Part shown: positions 24,681-32,745 of the stretch, piece after piece
How positions within the stretch are numbered: position 1 is the stretch's first letter
How the letters are laid out: every line of letters starts with the position of its first letter
Assembly (NCBI GenBank): GCA_963762085.1
Contig: CAVXJD010000004.1
Span: forward strand, 1-64,000
Direction: 5' to 3'
DNA: 64,000 bases
Source: DASQGA01 sp963762085
GTDB lineage: Bacteria > Actinomycetota > Thermoleophilia > Gaiellales > Gaiellaceae
Translations under genes and position numbers: made by a program
The notes under the pieces: model-generated
What the model saw: the letters and a program-made list of their open reading frames with translations, nothing else
Told to the model about the DNA's origin: nothing
Database searches by the model: none

Positions 24681-25471
24681 CCCGGCTTCCGGTCGCCAAG
24701 ACCTACAAGCTCTTCATCGGAGGGTCGTTCCCGCGCTCCGAGTCCGGCCGTTCCTACGAGGTCGAGGGGGCGAACGTCGCGCTCGGATCGAGGAAGGACG
24801 TGCGGGACGCCGTTCGGGTCGCCCGGGAAGCCTTTCCCAAGTGGGCCGCGATGACGGCATACAACCGTGGACAGGTTCTCTACCGGGTTGCCGAGATGAT
24901 GGAGGGGCGCCGGGCTCAGTTCGAAGAGCTGGCCGGCGACCGCGCAGAGGTCGATACCGCCATCGACACCTGGGTGTGGTACGCGGGCTGGGCCGACAAG
25001 CTCGCTCAGGTGCTCGGCACTTCGAACCCGGTGGCCGGCCCGTATTTCAACTTCACGATCCCGGAGCCGACGGGTGTGGCGGGGATCGTCGCGCCTGAAG
25101 AGCCGCCACTCCTCGGGCTCGTCGAGCGGCTCGCTCCGGCCCTCGTCGGCGGCAACAGCGTCGTCGTCCTGGCGTCGGAGCGCCGGCCTCTGGCCGCGAT
25201 CACGCTCGCGGAGGTGCTCGCGACGTCAGACGTTCCCGGCGGGGCCGTCAACATCCTGACGGGACGCAAGAGCGAGCTCTGTCCGATCCTGGCCGGCCAC
25301 ATGGACGTGAACGCCCTGGACCTGGCCGGAGTAGTAGGAGATTCGACGGAGCTCGAGCGCATCGCTGCGGACAACGTGAAGCGCGTGGTGCGAAACGGTG
25401 ACGGATATTCCCCCTGGCACGCGGCGGCTTTCCTGGAGCTGAAAACCGTGTGGCATCCGATCGGCGTCTGA
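24677..25471 (+). CDS. truncated, non-catalytic aldehyde dehydrogenase-like protein
   Basis: A 264-aa protein homologous only to the N-terminal NAD-binding half of ALDHs: KTYKLFIGGSFPRSESG, WVWYAGWADKLAQV, IVAPEEPPLLGLVERLAPAL (replacing the PWNFP motif), and DVPGGAVNILTG. It ends before the region that would hold the catalytic Cys, so it cannot be an active dehydrogenase. The reading frame is intact, with no decay signs, and it overlaps the catalytic gene by 4 bp. It therefore probably forms a complex with it, like the truncated C-terminal domain of ALDH16. The stop at 25471 precedes a structured intergenic region. Confidence 0.85.
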   Translation: MTRLPVAKTYKLFIGGSFPRSESGRSYEVEGANVALGSRKDVRDAVRVAREAFPKWAAMTAYNRGQVLYRVAEMMEGRRAQFEELAGDRAEVDTAIDTWVWYAGWADKLAQVLGTSNPVAGPYFNFTIPEPTGVAGIVAPEEPPLLGLVERLAPALVGGNSVVVLASERRPLAAITLAEVLATSDVPGGAVNILTGRKSELCPILAGHMDVNALDLAGVVGDSTELERIAADNVKRVVRNGDGYSPWHAAAFLELKTVWHPIGV

Positions 25472-25526
25472 AGATCTTTCCGTGACCCGACCCGCATTAA
25501 CTCCACCCCCACGCGCGTTCCTCGGG

Positions 25527-25633
25527 CGCCGCTGGGGGTGCGGGGCCGGAGGGCACAGTATTCGTAATACGGGCCTGGAGAGCCCCGTGCCGCCAGCGGT
25601 GTCAGGCGGCGCCGGAGCCGGGCTCCGCCCGGC
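25527..25633 (+). other. long structured intergenic element (two hairpins)
   Basis: First hairpin: CGCCGCTGG (25527-25535) pairs with CCAGCGGTG (25593-25601). After one G-G mismatch, GGTGCGGGGC pairs with GCCCCGTGCC, 10 bp with two G-U pairs. The top is GTATT-CGT-AATAC (25558-25570). Second hairpin: GCCGGGC-TCC-GCCCGGC (25617-25633). It lies between the truncated ALDH gene and the TrpC-like gene. It could be a terminator, a leader RNA or a REP-like repeat. I see no second copy in the window. Confidence 0.6.
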
Positions 25634-25660
25634 GGGAGCCGACGCCGGCGAGGGGCGCGC

Positions 25661-26287
25661 GTGAGTAGGTTCGTTCAGGCCATCTCGGAAGGCGACGGCA
25701 TCTCGGTCGTGCCGCTCCTCTCGGGTGATGTCGACGGGCTTGCAAAAGCCGCAGCCGAAGCGGGCGCGGAAGCCGTGGCAGTCGCTGCGCTTGAGGACGT
25801 GGTTCGGGTCCGCGAGTCCGCCACCCTCCCGGTGCTCCTGCGAAAGCGAATCCACCGGCTGGACGAGCTCGAGGGCGCACACCAGGCCGGTGCGGATGCA
25901 CTCGTGCTGGCTTTCGGTGAGCTCGAAGAGGAAGGGGACCTGCTCGAGAGTCTGCACGAGCGCTCCCTCGAGCTCGGGTTTGCCTGCGCGGTGGCCGTCC
26001 AGGATGAGGAAGAGCTCGCGCTGGCGCTGGAGCGGCTCGACCCCGACATCATCGCGATCTCGTGCCCTGATGCACAGGACGAGCAAGAGGAGCTCGAGCG
26101 GACGCTCGACGTCCTGCCAGACGTTCCGGTCGGGAAGCTCGTCATCGCCGAGGCGCGGGCGCTCGTACGGGAGCAGGCCGTCGCACTCGAGCGCGCCGGC
26201 GTCGATGCGATTCTCGTCGCCGACGTGGCGACTGGCCGCGACTTCGCCCGCGCGCTGGCCGACCTGGTCGGCGACAGGGAGCGCTGA
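25661..26287 (+). CDS. TrpC-like TIM-barrel protein (indole-3-glycerol phosphate synthase-like)
   Basis: A 208-aa protein with the regular strand/helix spacing of the ribulose-phosphate-binding barrel superfamily: VPLLSGDVDGLAKAAAEAGA, LPVLLRKRIHRLDELEGA, ADALVLAFGELEE, IAISCPDAQDEQEELERTL, GKLVIAEAR and GVDAILVADVATG. It resembles TrpC but is shorter (TrpC about 260 aa), lacks the Lys-rich N-terminal EIKRASPS segment and replaces catalytic charged residues. It may therefore not be a true tryptophan enzyme. No trp genes are nearby. GTG 25661 follows the structured region. Confidence 0.65.
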   Translation: MSRFVQAISEGDGISVVPLLSGDVDGLAKAAAEAGAEAVAVAALEDVVRVRESATLPVLLRKRIHRLDELEGAHQAGADALVLAFGELEEEGDLLESLHERSLELGFACAVAVQDEEELALALERLDPDIIAISCPDAQDEQEELERTLDVLPDVPVGKLVIAEARALVREQAVALERAGVDAILVADVATGRDFARALADLVGDRER

Positions 26288-26335
26288 CGGAACCCATCCG
26301 GGCAAACCCAGCTTGACGCCCCCATAGGGTCATAC

Positions 26336-26371
26336 TTCGCCGACTAACAGCGACTCGCGCAGGTCGGCGAA
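26336..26371 (+). other. 9-bp hairpin in the leader of the GYD-domain gene
   Basis: TTCGCCGAC and GTCGGCGAA form a perfect stem with an 18-base loop, overlapping the end of a CATACT -10-like sequence and ending 5 bp before the AAGGAGGAGG ribosome binding site. It could be an operator or a leader structure. Confidence 0.4.
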
Positions 26372-26387
26372 CGGGAAGGAGGAGGCG

Positions 26388-26714
26388 ATGCCGCTCTATT
26401 TATCGAGGTTCAGCTACACGCCGGAGACCTGGGCCAGGATGATCGGCAACCCGGAGGACCGCCGAAAGGCCGCTCAGTCGTACATCGAGTCGGTTGGTGG
26501 AAAGCTCCACGGGTTCTGGTACGCCTTCGGCACACACGACGGCTACAACCTGTGGGAGGCGCCCGACAACGTGTCCATGGCCGCGGTTGCGCTGAAGATC
26601 AGTGGCGGCGGTGCCCTTAGCTCGCTCGAGACGACAGTCCTCCTGACCGTCGACGAGACGATGGATGCCCTGCGCAAGGCCGAGCAAGTCCAGTACCAAG
26701 CGCCAGGCGCGTAG
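26388..26714 (+). CDS. GYD-domain protein
   Basis: A 108-aa alpha/beta protein of the GYD family, named for the motif seen here as GTHDGYNLWEAPDN. It has a single ferredoxin-like fold; the function of the family is unknown. A very strong ribosome binding site (AAGGAGGAGG) 2-3 bases before the ATG suggests high expression. It is convergent with the phosphofructokinase gene, 23 bp away. Confidence 0.88.
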   Translation: MPLYLSRFSYTPETWARMIGNPEDRRKAAQSYIESVGGKLHGFWYAFGTHDGYNLWEAPDNVSMAAVALKISGGGALSSLETTVLLTVDETMDALRKAEQVQYQAPGA

Positions 26715-26737
26715 CCAGTCGATCGAGGCGCGAGGGC

Positions 26738-27784
26738 TTAGCCGAAGAAGGCCTTGGCGACGTCGTACCAGGCCGGTGGAACGGTCTTCAACTCGGCGAC
26801 CGCATCCTGAAGCGGCACCTCGACGATGTCGTCTCCATGCAAGGCCGCCATCGTGCCGAAGTGGCCGGCGTCGACCAGATCCGCGGCTTTGAGCCCGTAC
26901 CTCGTCGCGAGGACTCGGTCGCGGGGGGTGGGTGACCCACCCCGTTGCACGTGGCCGAGCACCGTCACCCGCGTCTCATAGCCGGTGCGGTGCACGATCT
27001 CGTGTGCGAGCGCGTCCCCGACTCCGCCGAGCCGGACGTGGCCGAACTGGTCGGTCGGGGCTTGCTGCACGATTCCGTGTCGCTCGCCCGATTCGTACGT
27101 GAGCTCGTACCCCTCACTGACAACTACGATCGAAAAGTCCTTGCCACGACCGTGCCGACGCTCGATGTCGGCGCACGCGGCCTCGACCGTTACCGGATGC
27201 TCGGGAATGAGGATCACGTCTGCCCCGCCGGCGATGCCGCTCATGACCGCGATCCAGCCCGTGTGGCGGCCCATCACCTCGACGACCATGACGCGGTTGT
27301 GCGCCTCGGCGGTGGTGTGGAGCCTGTCGATCGCCTCGGTCGCGATCCAGACGGCCGTGTCGAATCCGAACGTGTAGTCGGTGGCGGAGAGGTCGTTGTC
27401 GATCGTCTTCGGAACGCCGACGACCGGGAACTCTTGCTCTGCATGGAGGCGTGCGGCCACTCCCAGGGTGTCCTCGCCGCCGATCGCAACCAGCGCGTCG
27501 AGGCCTTCGCCCCGGAAGTGCTCGAGCACCCGATCAACATCGCCCTCCTGCTTGTACGGATTCGTTCGCGAGGTGCCCAGAATGGTTCCGCCCCGTGGCA
27601 GGATCCCGGAGATCTCACGCGGGCCGAGGGGCTGGAACTTCCCCTCGATCAGGCCGCGCCAGCCTTCCCGGACGCCGACTGCCTCGGCGCCGCGCTGCAG
27701 AGAGCGCCGGGTGACCGCCCGGATGACCGCGTTCAAGCCGGGGCAGTCGCCCCCACCTGTCAGGATGCCGACCCGTTTCGCCAC
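26738..27784 (-). CDS. 6-phosphofructokinase, probably pyrophosphate-dependent
   Basis: Phosphorylates fructose 6-phosphate. The 348-aa protein has the family opening GILTGGGDCPGLNAVIR, the catalytic TIDND near residue 129 and VLGHVQRGGSPTPRDR. At the two positions that separate phosphate donors it has Asp (GGEDT, residue 105) and Lys (VPKTIDND, residue 126). ATP enzymes have Gly at both. This Asp/Lys pair is the signature of pyrophosphate-dependent PFK, as in actinomycete group III enzymes. If so, the step is reversible and saves ATP. GTG 27784 is the start. The region 27785-27917 upstream holds no gene. Confidence 0.93.
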   Translation of the reverse strand: MAKRVGILTGGGDCPGLNAVIRAVTRRSLQRGAEAVGVREGWRGLIEGKFQPLGPREISGILPRGGTILGTSRTNPYKQEGDVDRVLEHFRGEGLDALVAIGGEDTLGVAARLHAEQEFPVVGVPKTIDNDLSATDYTFGFDTAVWIATEAIDRLHTTAEAHNRVMVVEVMGRHTGWIAVMSGIAGGADVILIPEHPVTVEAACADIERRHGRGKDFSIVVVSEGYELTYESGERHGIVQQAPTDQFGHVRLGGVGDALAHEIVHRTGYETRVTVLGHVQRGGSPTPRDRVLATRYGLKAADLVDAGHFGTMAALHGDDIVEVPLQDAVAELKTVPPAWYDVAKAFFG

Positions 27785-27917
27785 TAGATCGTTGCTCGGT
27801 GACTGGGATCCGGTGAGTGTCGGTCAACCATTTGGGTCTAACTTCGCAGCTCGAATGTCGTCTTGGTGCTCAGAGGTTCCGCGGTTTCATTCATGACAGC
27901 GAAGTTGGACGATGGGA

Positions 27918-28002
27918 TGCCGAAGGCGGGGATCGAACCCGCACGGGGCCAGGCCCCACTGGATTTTGAGTCCAGCGCGTCTCCCAATTCCGCCACTTCG
28001 GC
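27918..28002 (-). tRNA. tRNA-Leu (anticodon CAA)
   Basis: On the minus strand GCCGAAG pairs with CTTCGGC as the acceptor stem, discriminator base A. The D arm is GGCGGAATTGGGAGACGC. The anticodon stem-loop is CTGGA-CTCAAAA-TCCAG, giving CAA, with a long class II variable arm (GTGGGGCCTGGCCCCGT) and T arm GCGGGTTCGATCCCCGC. The 85-base length fits class II tRNA-Leu. CCA is not encoded. A TACGAT -10 box lies 12 bp upstream (28014-28019). Confidence 0.96.
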
Positions 28003-28013
28003 GAGGCAGGGTC

Positions 28014-28019
28014 ATCGTA
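28014..28019 (-). promoter_or_regulatory. -10 element TACGAT for tRNA-Leu
   Basis: On the minus strand TACGAT is followed by 11 bases and then the first base of the tRNA. The -35 side overlaps the divergent livK promoter, so the two could interfere. Confidence 0.4.
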
Positions 28020-28034
28020 TCCGGCTCGGCGGGC

Positions 28035-28063
28035 TTGAAGGCAGGCCCGAACGTAGCCATAAT
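28035..28063 (+). promoter_or_regulatory. livK: sigma70-type promoter for livK (TTGAAG-N17-CATAAT)
   Basis: TTGAAG (28035-28040), a 17-base spacer and CATAAT (28058-28063) form the best classical promoter in the window. It gives a leader of about 115 bases before livK, which I cannot assign to a known riboswitch. Confidence 0.6.
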
Positions 28064-28183
28064 GCCCGCTTCCCGACGAAAGCGGCTAGTTCTGCGGAAC
28101 CCGGACGACTGACCGTAGACATCGCTGTCAAGGCGCCCGCACGGGGCGAGCGCTCGGAAATCCAGGCCGACTGAGGAGGATCA

Positions 28184-29575
28184 GTGAAGAGAAAGACACT
28201 ATTGCTGCTGGTCATGCTGATCGGCGCTCTCGCCCTTGTCGCCGCAGGTTGCGGCGGCGACGACGATGGCGGCTCGAGCAGCGGAGGCAGCGACACGGCC
28301 GCGGGCGGTGACGGAGGCGGCACCGGTGACATCGAGGCGCTGCCGTCGTCCAGCTGCTCCGACATCGAGTACAAGGGCGACGGCGATGCCAACGTCCTGA
28401 TCGCGACCGACTTGCCGCTCCAGGGCTCGTCACGAACGCAGACCCTGCAGATCGTCGAAGCGGTCCGCCTCGAGCTCGAGGATCGCGGTTGGAAGGCCGG
28501 CGACCAGAACGTCGCGTTCCAGTCGTGCGACGACGCGACGGCGCAGGCAGCCAAGTGGGATCCGGGTAAGTGCAGCCAGAACGCGCAGGCCTACGCTTCG
28601 AACGAAAAGCTCGTGGCGGTCATCGGTACGTTCAACTCGGGCTGCGCCCAGATCATTATCCCAGTCCTGAACCAGGCGCCCGGCGGCGGTGTCGCGATGC
28701 TCTCGCCGGCGAACACCTACGTTTGCATCACCGAGGGTGGCCCCGGGTGCGAGAAGAGCGAGCCGGACAAGTACTACCCGTCCGGTACGCGGAACTACGC
28801 CCGCGTCGTCGCCCACGATGCGTACCAGGGCGCGGCGGTTGCGGAGTTCATGCAGGCGCAGGGCGTCAAGAGCGTGTACATCCTGAACGACAAGGAGGCC
28901 TACGGCCTCGGCGTCGCGACCAACCTCAGGGGCGCTGCAGAATCGCTGGGGATCAAGATCGCCGGCTTCGCGGCGTGGGATCCGAAGGCGTCGAACTACG
29001 AGGCTCTGATGCGGAAGATCGGCTCCAGCGGGGCCGACGCACTCTTCCTCGGTGGCCTCATCGACGAGAACGGTGCCCAGGTGATCAAGGACAAGGTGGC
29101 CGTGCTCGGGCCGAACGACGGCGACGTCAAGCTGTTCATGCCCGACGGGTTCACGACCCAGCAGACGATTGACGAAGCCGGTGTCAAGAACACGCAGGGC
29201 TCGTTCTTGAGCATCGCCGGCGTGCCGATCGACGACTTCAAGGGCGACGCCGCTGCCTTCGCGGACAAGCTGAAGGAGACGCTCGGCGGAAAGCCGGTCG
29301 ACCCGTACGCGATCTATGGCGCACAGGCCGCCCAGATCGTCCTCGACGCGATTGGCAACGGAGACGGCAGCCGTCAGAGCGTGATCGACGGGATCTTCTC
29401 GACGAAGGTGGAGAACGGCCTGCTCGGCACGTTCGAGATCGGCGAAAATGGCGATCCGGAACAGGCCGGAGGAGCCGTTGTCGGATTCACCATCTACCGA
29501 GCCGAAGACAAGCTCGTGACGGAGACCACGCTGTCGCCGAAGCCGGAGACGGTGGACGCGGCGCGAGGTCTGTAA
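28184..29575 (+). CDS. livK: ABC transporter substrate-binding lipoprotein (LivK-like)
   Basis: Periplasmic-binding-protein type I family receptor of a branched-chain amino acid-type importer (463 aa). Residues 1-23 are a lipoprotein signal with lipobox LVAAGC, followed by a flexible Gly/Ser/Asp linker. The mature domain has the two-lobe pattern with VIGTFNSGCAQIIIPVLN, GVAMLSPANTYVC and VYILNDKEAYGLGVATNL. Several extra Cys (SSC, QSCDD, GKCSQN, YVC, PGCEK) suggest disulfides. GTG 28184 has an ideal AGGAGGATCA ribosome binding site. An intrinsic terminator directly after it suggests binding protein is made in excess over the membrane subunits. Substrate may be amino acids, amides or urea. Confidence 0.93.
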   Translation: MKRKTLLLLVMLIGALALVAAGCGGDDDGGSSSGGSDTAAGGDGGGTGDIEALPSSSCSDIEYKGDGDANVLIATDLPLQGSSRTQTLQIVEAVRLELEDRGWKAGDQNVAFQSCDDATAQAAKWDPGKCSQNAQAYASNEKLVAVIGTFNSGCAQIIIPVLNQAPGGGVAMLSPANTYVCITEGGPGCEKSEPDKYYPSGTRNYARVVAHDAYQGAAVAEFMQAQGVKSVYILNDKEAYGLGVATNLRGAAESLGIKIAGFAAWDPKASNYEALMRKIGSSGADALFLGGLIDENGAQVIKDKVAVLGPNDGDVKLFMPDGFTTQQTIDEAGVKNTQGSFLSIAGVPIDDFKGDAAAFADKLKETLGGKPVDPYAIYGAQAAQIVLDAIGNGDGSRQSVIDGIFSTKVENGLLGTFEIGENGDPEQAGGAVVGFTIYRAEDKLVTETTLSPKPETVDAARGL

Positions 29576-29593
29576 GCAAAGGTAGGTCCACTT

Positions 29594-29631
29594 ATCGGGG
29601 GAGGGCTTTTGCCCTCCCCCGATTTGGGTTT
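29594..29631 (+). terminator. strong rho-independent terminator after livK
   Basis: ATCGGGGGAGGGC, loop TTTT, GCCCTCCCCCGAT is a perfect 13-bp stem followed by TTGGGTTT. It lies 18 bp after the livK stop and before livH. It is likely to be a partial stop that sets a high livK to livHMGF ratio. Confidence 0.88.
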
Positions 29632-29765
29632 AGGATCAGCCGATCTCAGTTCAGGCCCGTAGCGAACCCCCGTCACCCCTCGCGGCTCTCCTGAACCGGC
29701 CGCGGCCGAGCATCACCTCGATCATCGGGCTGTTCTTCGTCCTCCTGATCGTCGTCTGGCTGGCC

Positions 29766-30710
29766 GTGAACCTCGTCAAGGATCCGACGGAGTTCTTCAG
29801 CGTCTTTCTGATCGGCCTGACCACCGGGGCCGTCTACGGGCTGGTTGCGCTCGGCTACACGCTCGTCTACGGGATCCTCCAGCTGATCAACTTCGCGCAC
29901 GGCGACGTCTTCGCGCTGTGCGGGCTCTTCGCGAGCACGCTCATCCTGACTCTGTTCGATCTCTCGGCCGAGTCAGCCGCGATCGTGATCGTCGGCGGGC
30001 TGGCGGCAACCCTTCTCATCGTGATGCTGTTCGGGGCGGTCCTGAACGCGACGATCGAGTTCCTTGCGTATCGCCGCATGCGGAAGGCTCCGCGCTTGGC
30101 CGCGCTGATCACCGCCGTTGGCATGTCCTTCATCGTTCAGAACGTCGGCCTTGCCATCTACGGCGTCGGATTTCGGTCCGCCACCGACCTGATCCCGCGG
30201 ACCTCCGCCTTCTCGATCGGGGGCGTCTCGTATCCGTGGAACAAGCTGACGATCATCCTGATCACCATTCCTGTGCTCATCGGCCTGACCTATCTGGTCA
30301 AGTCGACCCGTCAGGGAAAGGCCATGCGCGCGACTGCCCAGGATCCTGACGCGGCCGCGATGATGGGCATCAACGTGAACCGGACGATCTCGTTCACGTT
30401 CATTCTCGCCGGCGCGCTGGCGGGCTCCGCGGGACTTCTCTTCCTCCTGCAGTTCAACATGCGCTACGACACGGGGTTCGAACTGGGGCTGATCGCGTTC
30501 ACGGCGGCAGTGCTCGGGGGAATCGGGAACCTGAGCGGCGCCGTGCTCGGCGCGCTCCTGATCGGGCTCATCCAGGCGTTCAACGAGGGCCTCGAGTGGA
30601 ACGCGCCCGGCAGCGACTGGACGCGCTCGATCGTCTTCGGCATCCTGATCGCCATCCTCGTCTTCCGGCCCGAGGGCCTCCTCGGAGAGCGGACGCCAGA
30701 GGGAGCCTGA
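29766..30710 (+). CDS. livH: branched-chain amino acid ABC transporter permease LivH
   Basis: A 314-aa permease with about eight membrane helices. FLIGLTTGAVYGLVALGYTL and YGILQLINFAHGDVFALCG are the canonical LivH opening, and the later TRQGKAMRATAQDPDAAAMMGI is the cytoplasmic coupling (EAA-like) loop. GTG 29766 has no ribosome binding site. The frame upstream is open back to a TAG at 29630 and encodes a plausible extra segment (PSITSIIGLFFVLLIVVWLA) but without ATG, GTG or TTG. The start is therefore somewhat uncertain. Confidence 0.92.
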   Translation: MNLVKDPTEFFSVFLIGLTTGAVYGLVALGYTLVYGILQLINFAHGDVFALCGLFASTLILTLFDLSAESAAIVIVGGLAATLLIVMLFGAVLNATIEFLAYRRMRKAPRLAALITAVGMSFIVQNVGLAIYGVGFRSATDLIPRTSAFSIGGVSYPWNKLTIILITIPVLIGLTYLVKSTRQGKAMRATAQDPDAAAMMGINVNRTISFTFILAGALAGSAGLLFLLQFNMRYDTGFELGLIAFTAAVLGGIGNLSGAVLGALLIGLIQAFNEGLEWNAPGSDWTRSIVFGILIAILVFRPEGLLGERTPEGA

Positions 30711-31963
30711 TGGGAACGCCTCAAGAGCCCGGCGGGCGGGCGAGGGCCAAAAACCCCCTTGGAGGAGCGAGCGGCATCGGCGACGCCTGGAATCGCATCC
30801 CAAGGCGCGTGCGCGCGTTCCTCCCGCTCGCGATCATCCTCCTCGTTGCGGTGCTCTACCCGTCCGTCGTGGACAGCCTCCGTGGCCTCTCCGTCATCGG
30901 AGACTTCTTCCCGCAGGTCAGCTCGGTGGTGATCATTCTCGTCTTCACGATGATGGCCGTCGGCCTGAACATCGTCGTCGGCTATGCAGGTCTCCTCGAC
31001 CTCGGCTACGTGGCGTTCTACGCCGCGGGCGCGTACATGGCGGGCTGGTTCGCCTCGGGCCAGTTCGAGCAGGTGAGCTTTCACCTCGGCTCGGTCGGGA
31101 TCGACCGCGATGCGACCGGCATCCATGTCTCCCTCTGGCTCGTTTTGATCATGGCCGGGCTCTTCACTGCGTTCGTCGGGATCCTGATCGGGCTCCCGAC
31201 GCTCCGCCTCCGCGGTGACTACCTGGCAATCGTGACGCTCGGATTCGGCGAGATCATCCCGCAGTTCGTGCGAAACGGTGACAACATCCGAGGCTTCGAC
31301 CTGACGAACGGCACGTTCGGTATCAACCCGATCGACTCACCCGGCTTCGGTGAGGGGCTGAACGGGTCACTCGGCTTGCCGCTCTCCTTCCAGGCCTCGT
31401 TCGATCGCGAGAAGCTGTTCTATTTCACCATTCTCGCGCTCCTCCTGATCACGGTCTTTTGCAGCGTCAGGCTCAGGGACTCGCGCCTCGGGCGCGCCTG
31501 GATCGCGATTCGCGAGGATGAGACCGCGGCCGCCGCGATGGGCGTCCCGCTCATGCGCACGAAGACCTGGTCGTACGCTCTCGGGGCCTTCTTCGGCGGG
31601 ATCGCCGGCGCGTTCTACGCCAGTTTCAAGAGCGGTGCCTTCCCGAGCGAGTTCTACTTCAACATCTCGGTGTTCCTGCTCTGCATGGTCATCCTGGGCG
31701 GCATGGGAAGCGTCTGGGGCGTGATCGCGGGCGGAGTCGTTCTGGGCTGGCTGAACATCGAGGGCCTCGCCGTCATCGGCGACCGGTTCAACGACGCCGC
31801 GGGGACGAACATCGAGATCACCAAGTACCAGTTCGGGATCTACGGGCTCATCATCGTGTTGATGATGCTCTTCCGGCCGGTCGGGCTCATACCCGAGGGG
31901 CGCCGCAGGCGCGAGCTGGAAGAGGGAGTGCACGACGAGCCCTTGTACGAGGCCCGCGGATGA
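30710..31963 (+). CDS. livM: branched-chain amino acid ABC transporter permease LivM
   Basis: The second permease (417 aa). After a 25-residue basic N-terminus there are nine or so helices. FTMMAVGLNIVVGYAGLLDL and LGYVAFYAAGAYMAG are the LivM signature, and SRLGRAWIAIREDETAAAAMG is the coupling loop. The ATG shares one base with the livH stop and the end overlaps livG by 4 bp, so the two permeases and ATPases are translationally coupled. Confidence 0.94.
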   Translation: MGTPQEPGGRARAKNPLGGASGIGDAWNRIPRRVRAFLPLAIILLVAVLYPSVVDSLRGLSVIGDFFPQVSSVVIILVFTMMAVGLNIVVGYAGLLDLGYVAFYAAGAYMAGWFASGQFEQVSFHLGSVGIDRDATGIHVSLWLVLIMAGLFTAFVGILIGLPTLRLRGDYLAIVTLGFGEIIPQFVRNGDNIRGFDLTNGTFGINPIDSPGFGEGLNGSLGLPLSFQASFDREKLFYFTILALLLITVFCSVRLRDSRLGRAWIAIREDETAAAAMGVPLMRTKTWSYALGAFFGGIAGAFYASFKSGAFPSEFYFNISVFLLCMVILGGMGSVWGVIAGGVVLGWLNIEGLAVIGDRFNDAAGTNIEITKYQFGIYGLIIVLMMLFRPVGLIPEGRRRRELEEGVHDEPLYEARG

Positions 31964-32745
31964 GCGCCCCGGCGACGAACCTGCTCGAGGCCGTTGACGT
32001 CCGGAAGGAGTTCGGCGGTCTCGTCGCCGTCAACGATGTCGACTTCACGATCCCGGTCGGCGCCATCGTCAGCCTGATCGGGCCGAACGGAGCGGGGAAG
32101 ACGACCTTCTTCAACATGCTCACCGGCGTCTACCAGCCGACCAGGGGGAGGATCGTCTTCGACGGGACGGACGTGACCGGCAAGCCGCCGCACGCGATCA
32201 CGAAGCTCGGGATTGGCCGCACCTTCCAGAACATTCGGCTCTTCCAGCAGATGACGTCGCTCGAAAATGTGCTCGTGGGCATGCACGCTCGCCTGCACGG
32301 AGGCATCGTCCGCTCGGTTCTTCGCACCCCGGGCATTAAGCGCGAGGAGCGGAAGGCGGCTGAGCACGCACGCGAGCTCCTGGCCCTCTGCTCCCTCAGA
32401 GGTCGCGACGATGACCTCTCCAGGAATCTCCCCTATGGCGACCAGCGCCGCCTCGAGGTTGCGCGGGCGCTCGCGACCGAGCCGAAGCTCCTTCTCCTCG
32501 ACGAGCCCACCGCCGGCATGAATCCGCAGGAGACGGCTGAGTTCACGAATTTCGTCGGGGAGCTCAGGACGAAGCGGAATCTGACCGTGCTCATGATCGA
32601 GCACGATATGAAGGTCGTCATGGGCATCTCGGACCGCGTCACGGTGCTCGACTATGGGGAGAAAATCGCGGAGGGAGCGCCCAAGGAGATCCAGAAAGAC
32701 GAGCGTGTCATCGAGGCCTACCTCGGAAAGGCGGCCACAGTATGA
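31960..32745 (+). CDS. livG: branched-chain amino acid ABC transporter ATP-binding protein LivG
   Basis: A 261-aa ATPase with Walker A GPNGAGKTTFFN, Q-loop TFQNIRLFQQMT, a degenerate signature NLPYGDQRRLEVARAL, Walker B LLLLDEPTAGMNP and a switch His in MIEHDM. LivG-type proteins carry this YGxQRRLE signature. Overlaps of 4 bp exist at both ends. Confidence 0.95.
   Translation: MSAPATNLLEAVDVRKEFGGLVAVNDVDFTIPVGAIVSLIGPNGAGKTTFFNMLTGVYQPTRGRIVFDGTDVTGKPPHAITKLGIGRTFQNIRLFQQMTSLENVLVGMHARLHGGIVRSVLRTPGIKREERKAAEHARELLALCSLRGRDDDLSRNLPYGDQRRLEVARALATEPKLLLLDEPTAGMNPQETAEFTNFVGELRTKRNLTVLMIEHDMKVVMGISDRVTVLDYGEKIAEGAPKEIQKDERVIEAYLGKAATV

Noticed and set aside
27840..27906. Inverted repeat AACTTCGC / GCGAAGTT downstream of tRNA-Leu
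   Set aside because: Only 8 bp with a 51-base loop, so it could be chance; not counted as a terminator.
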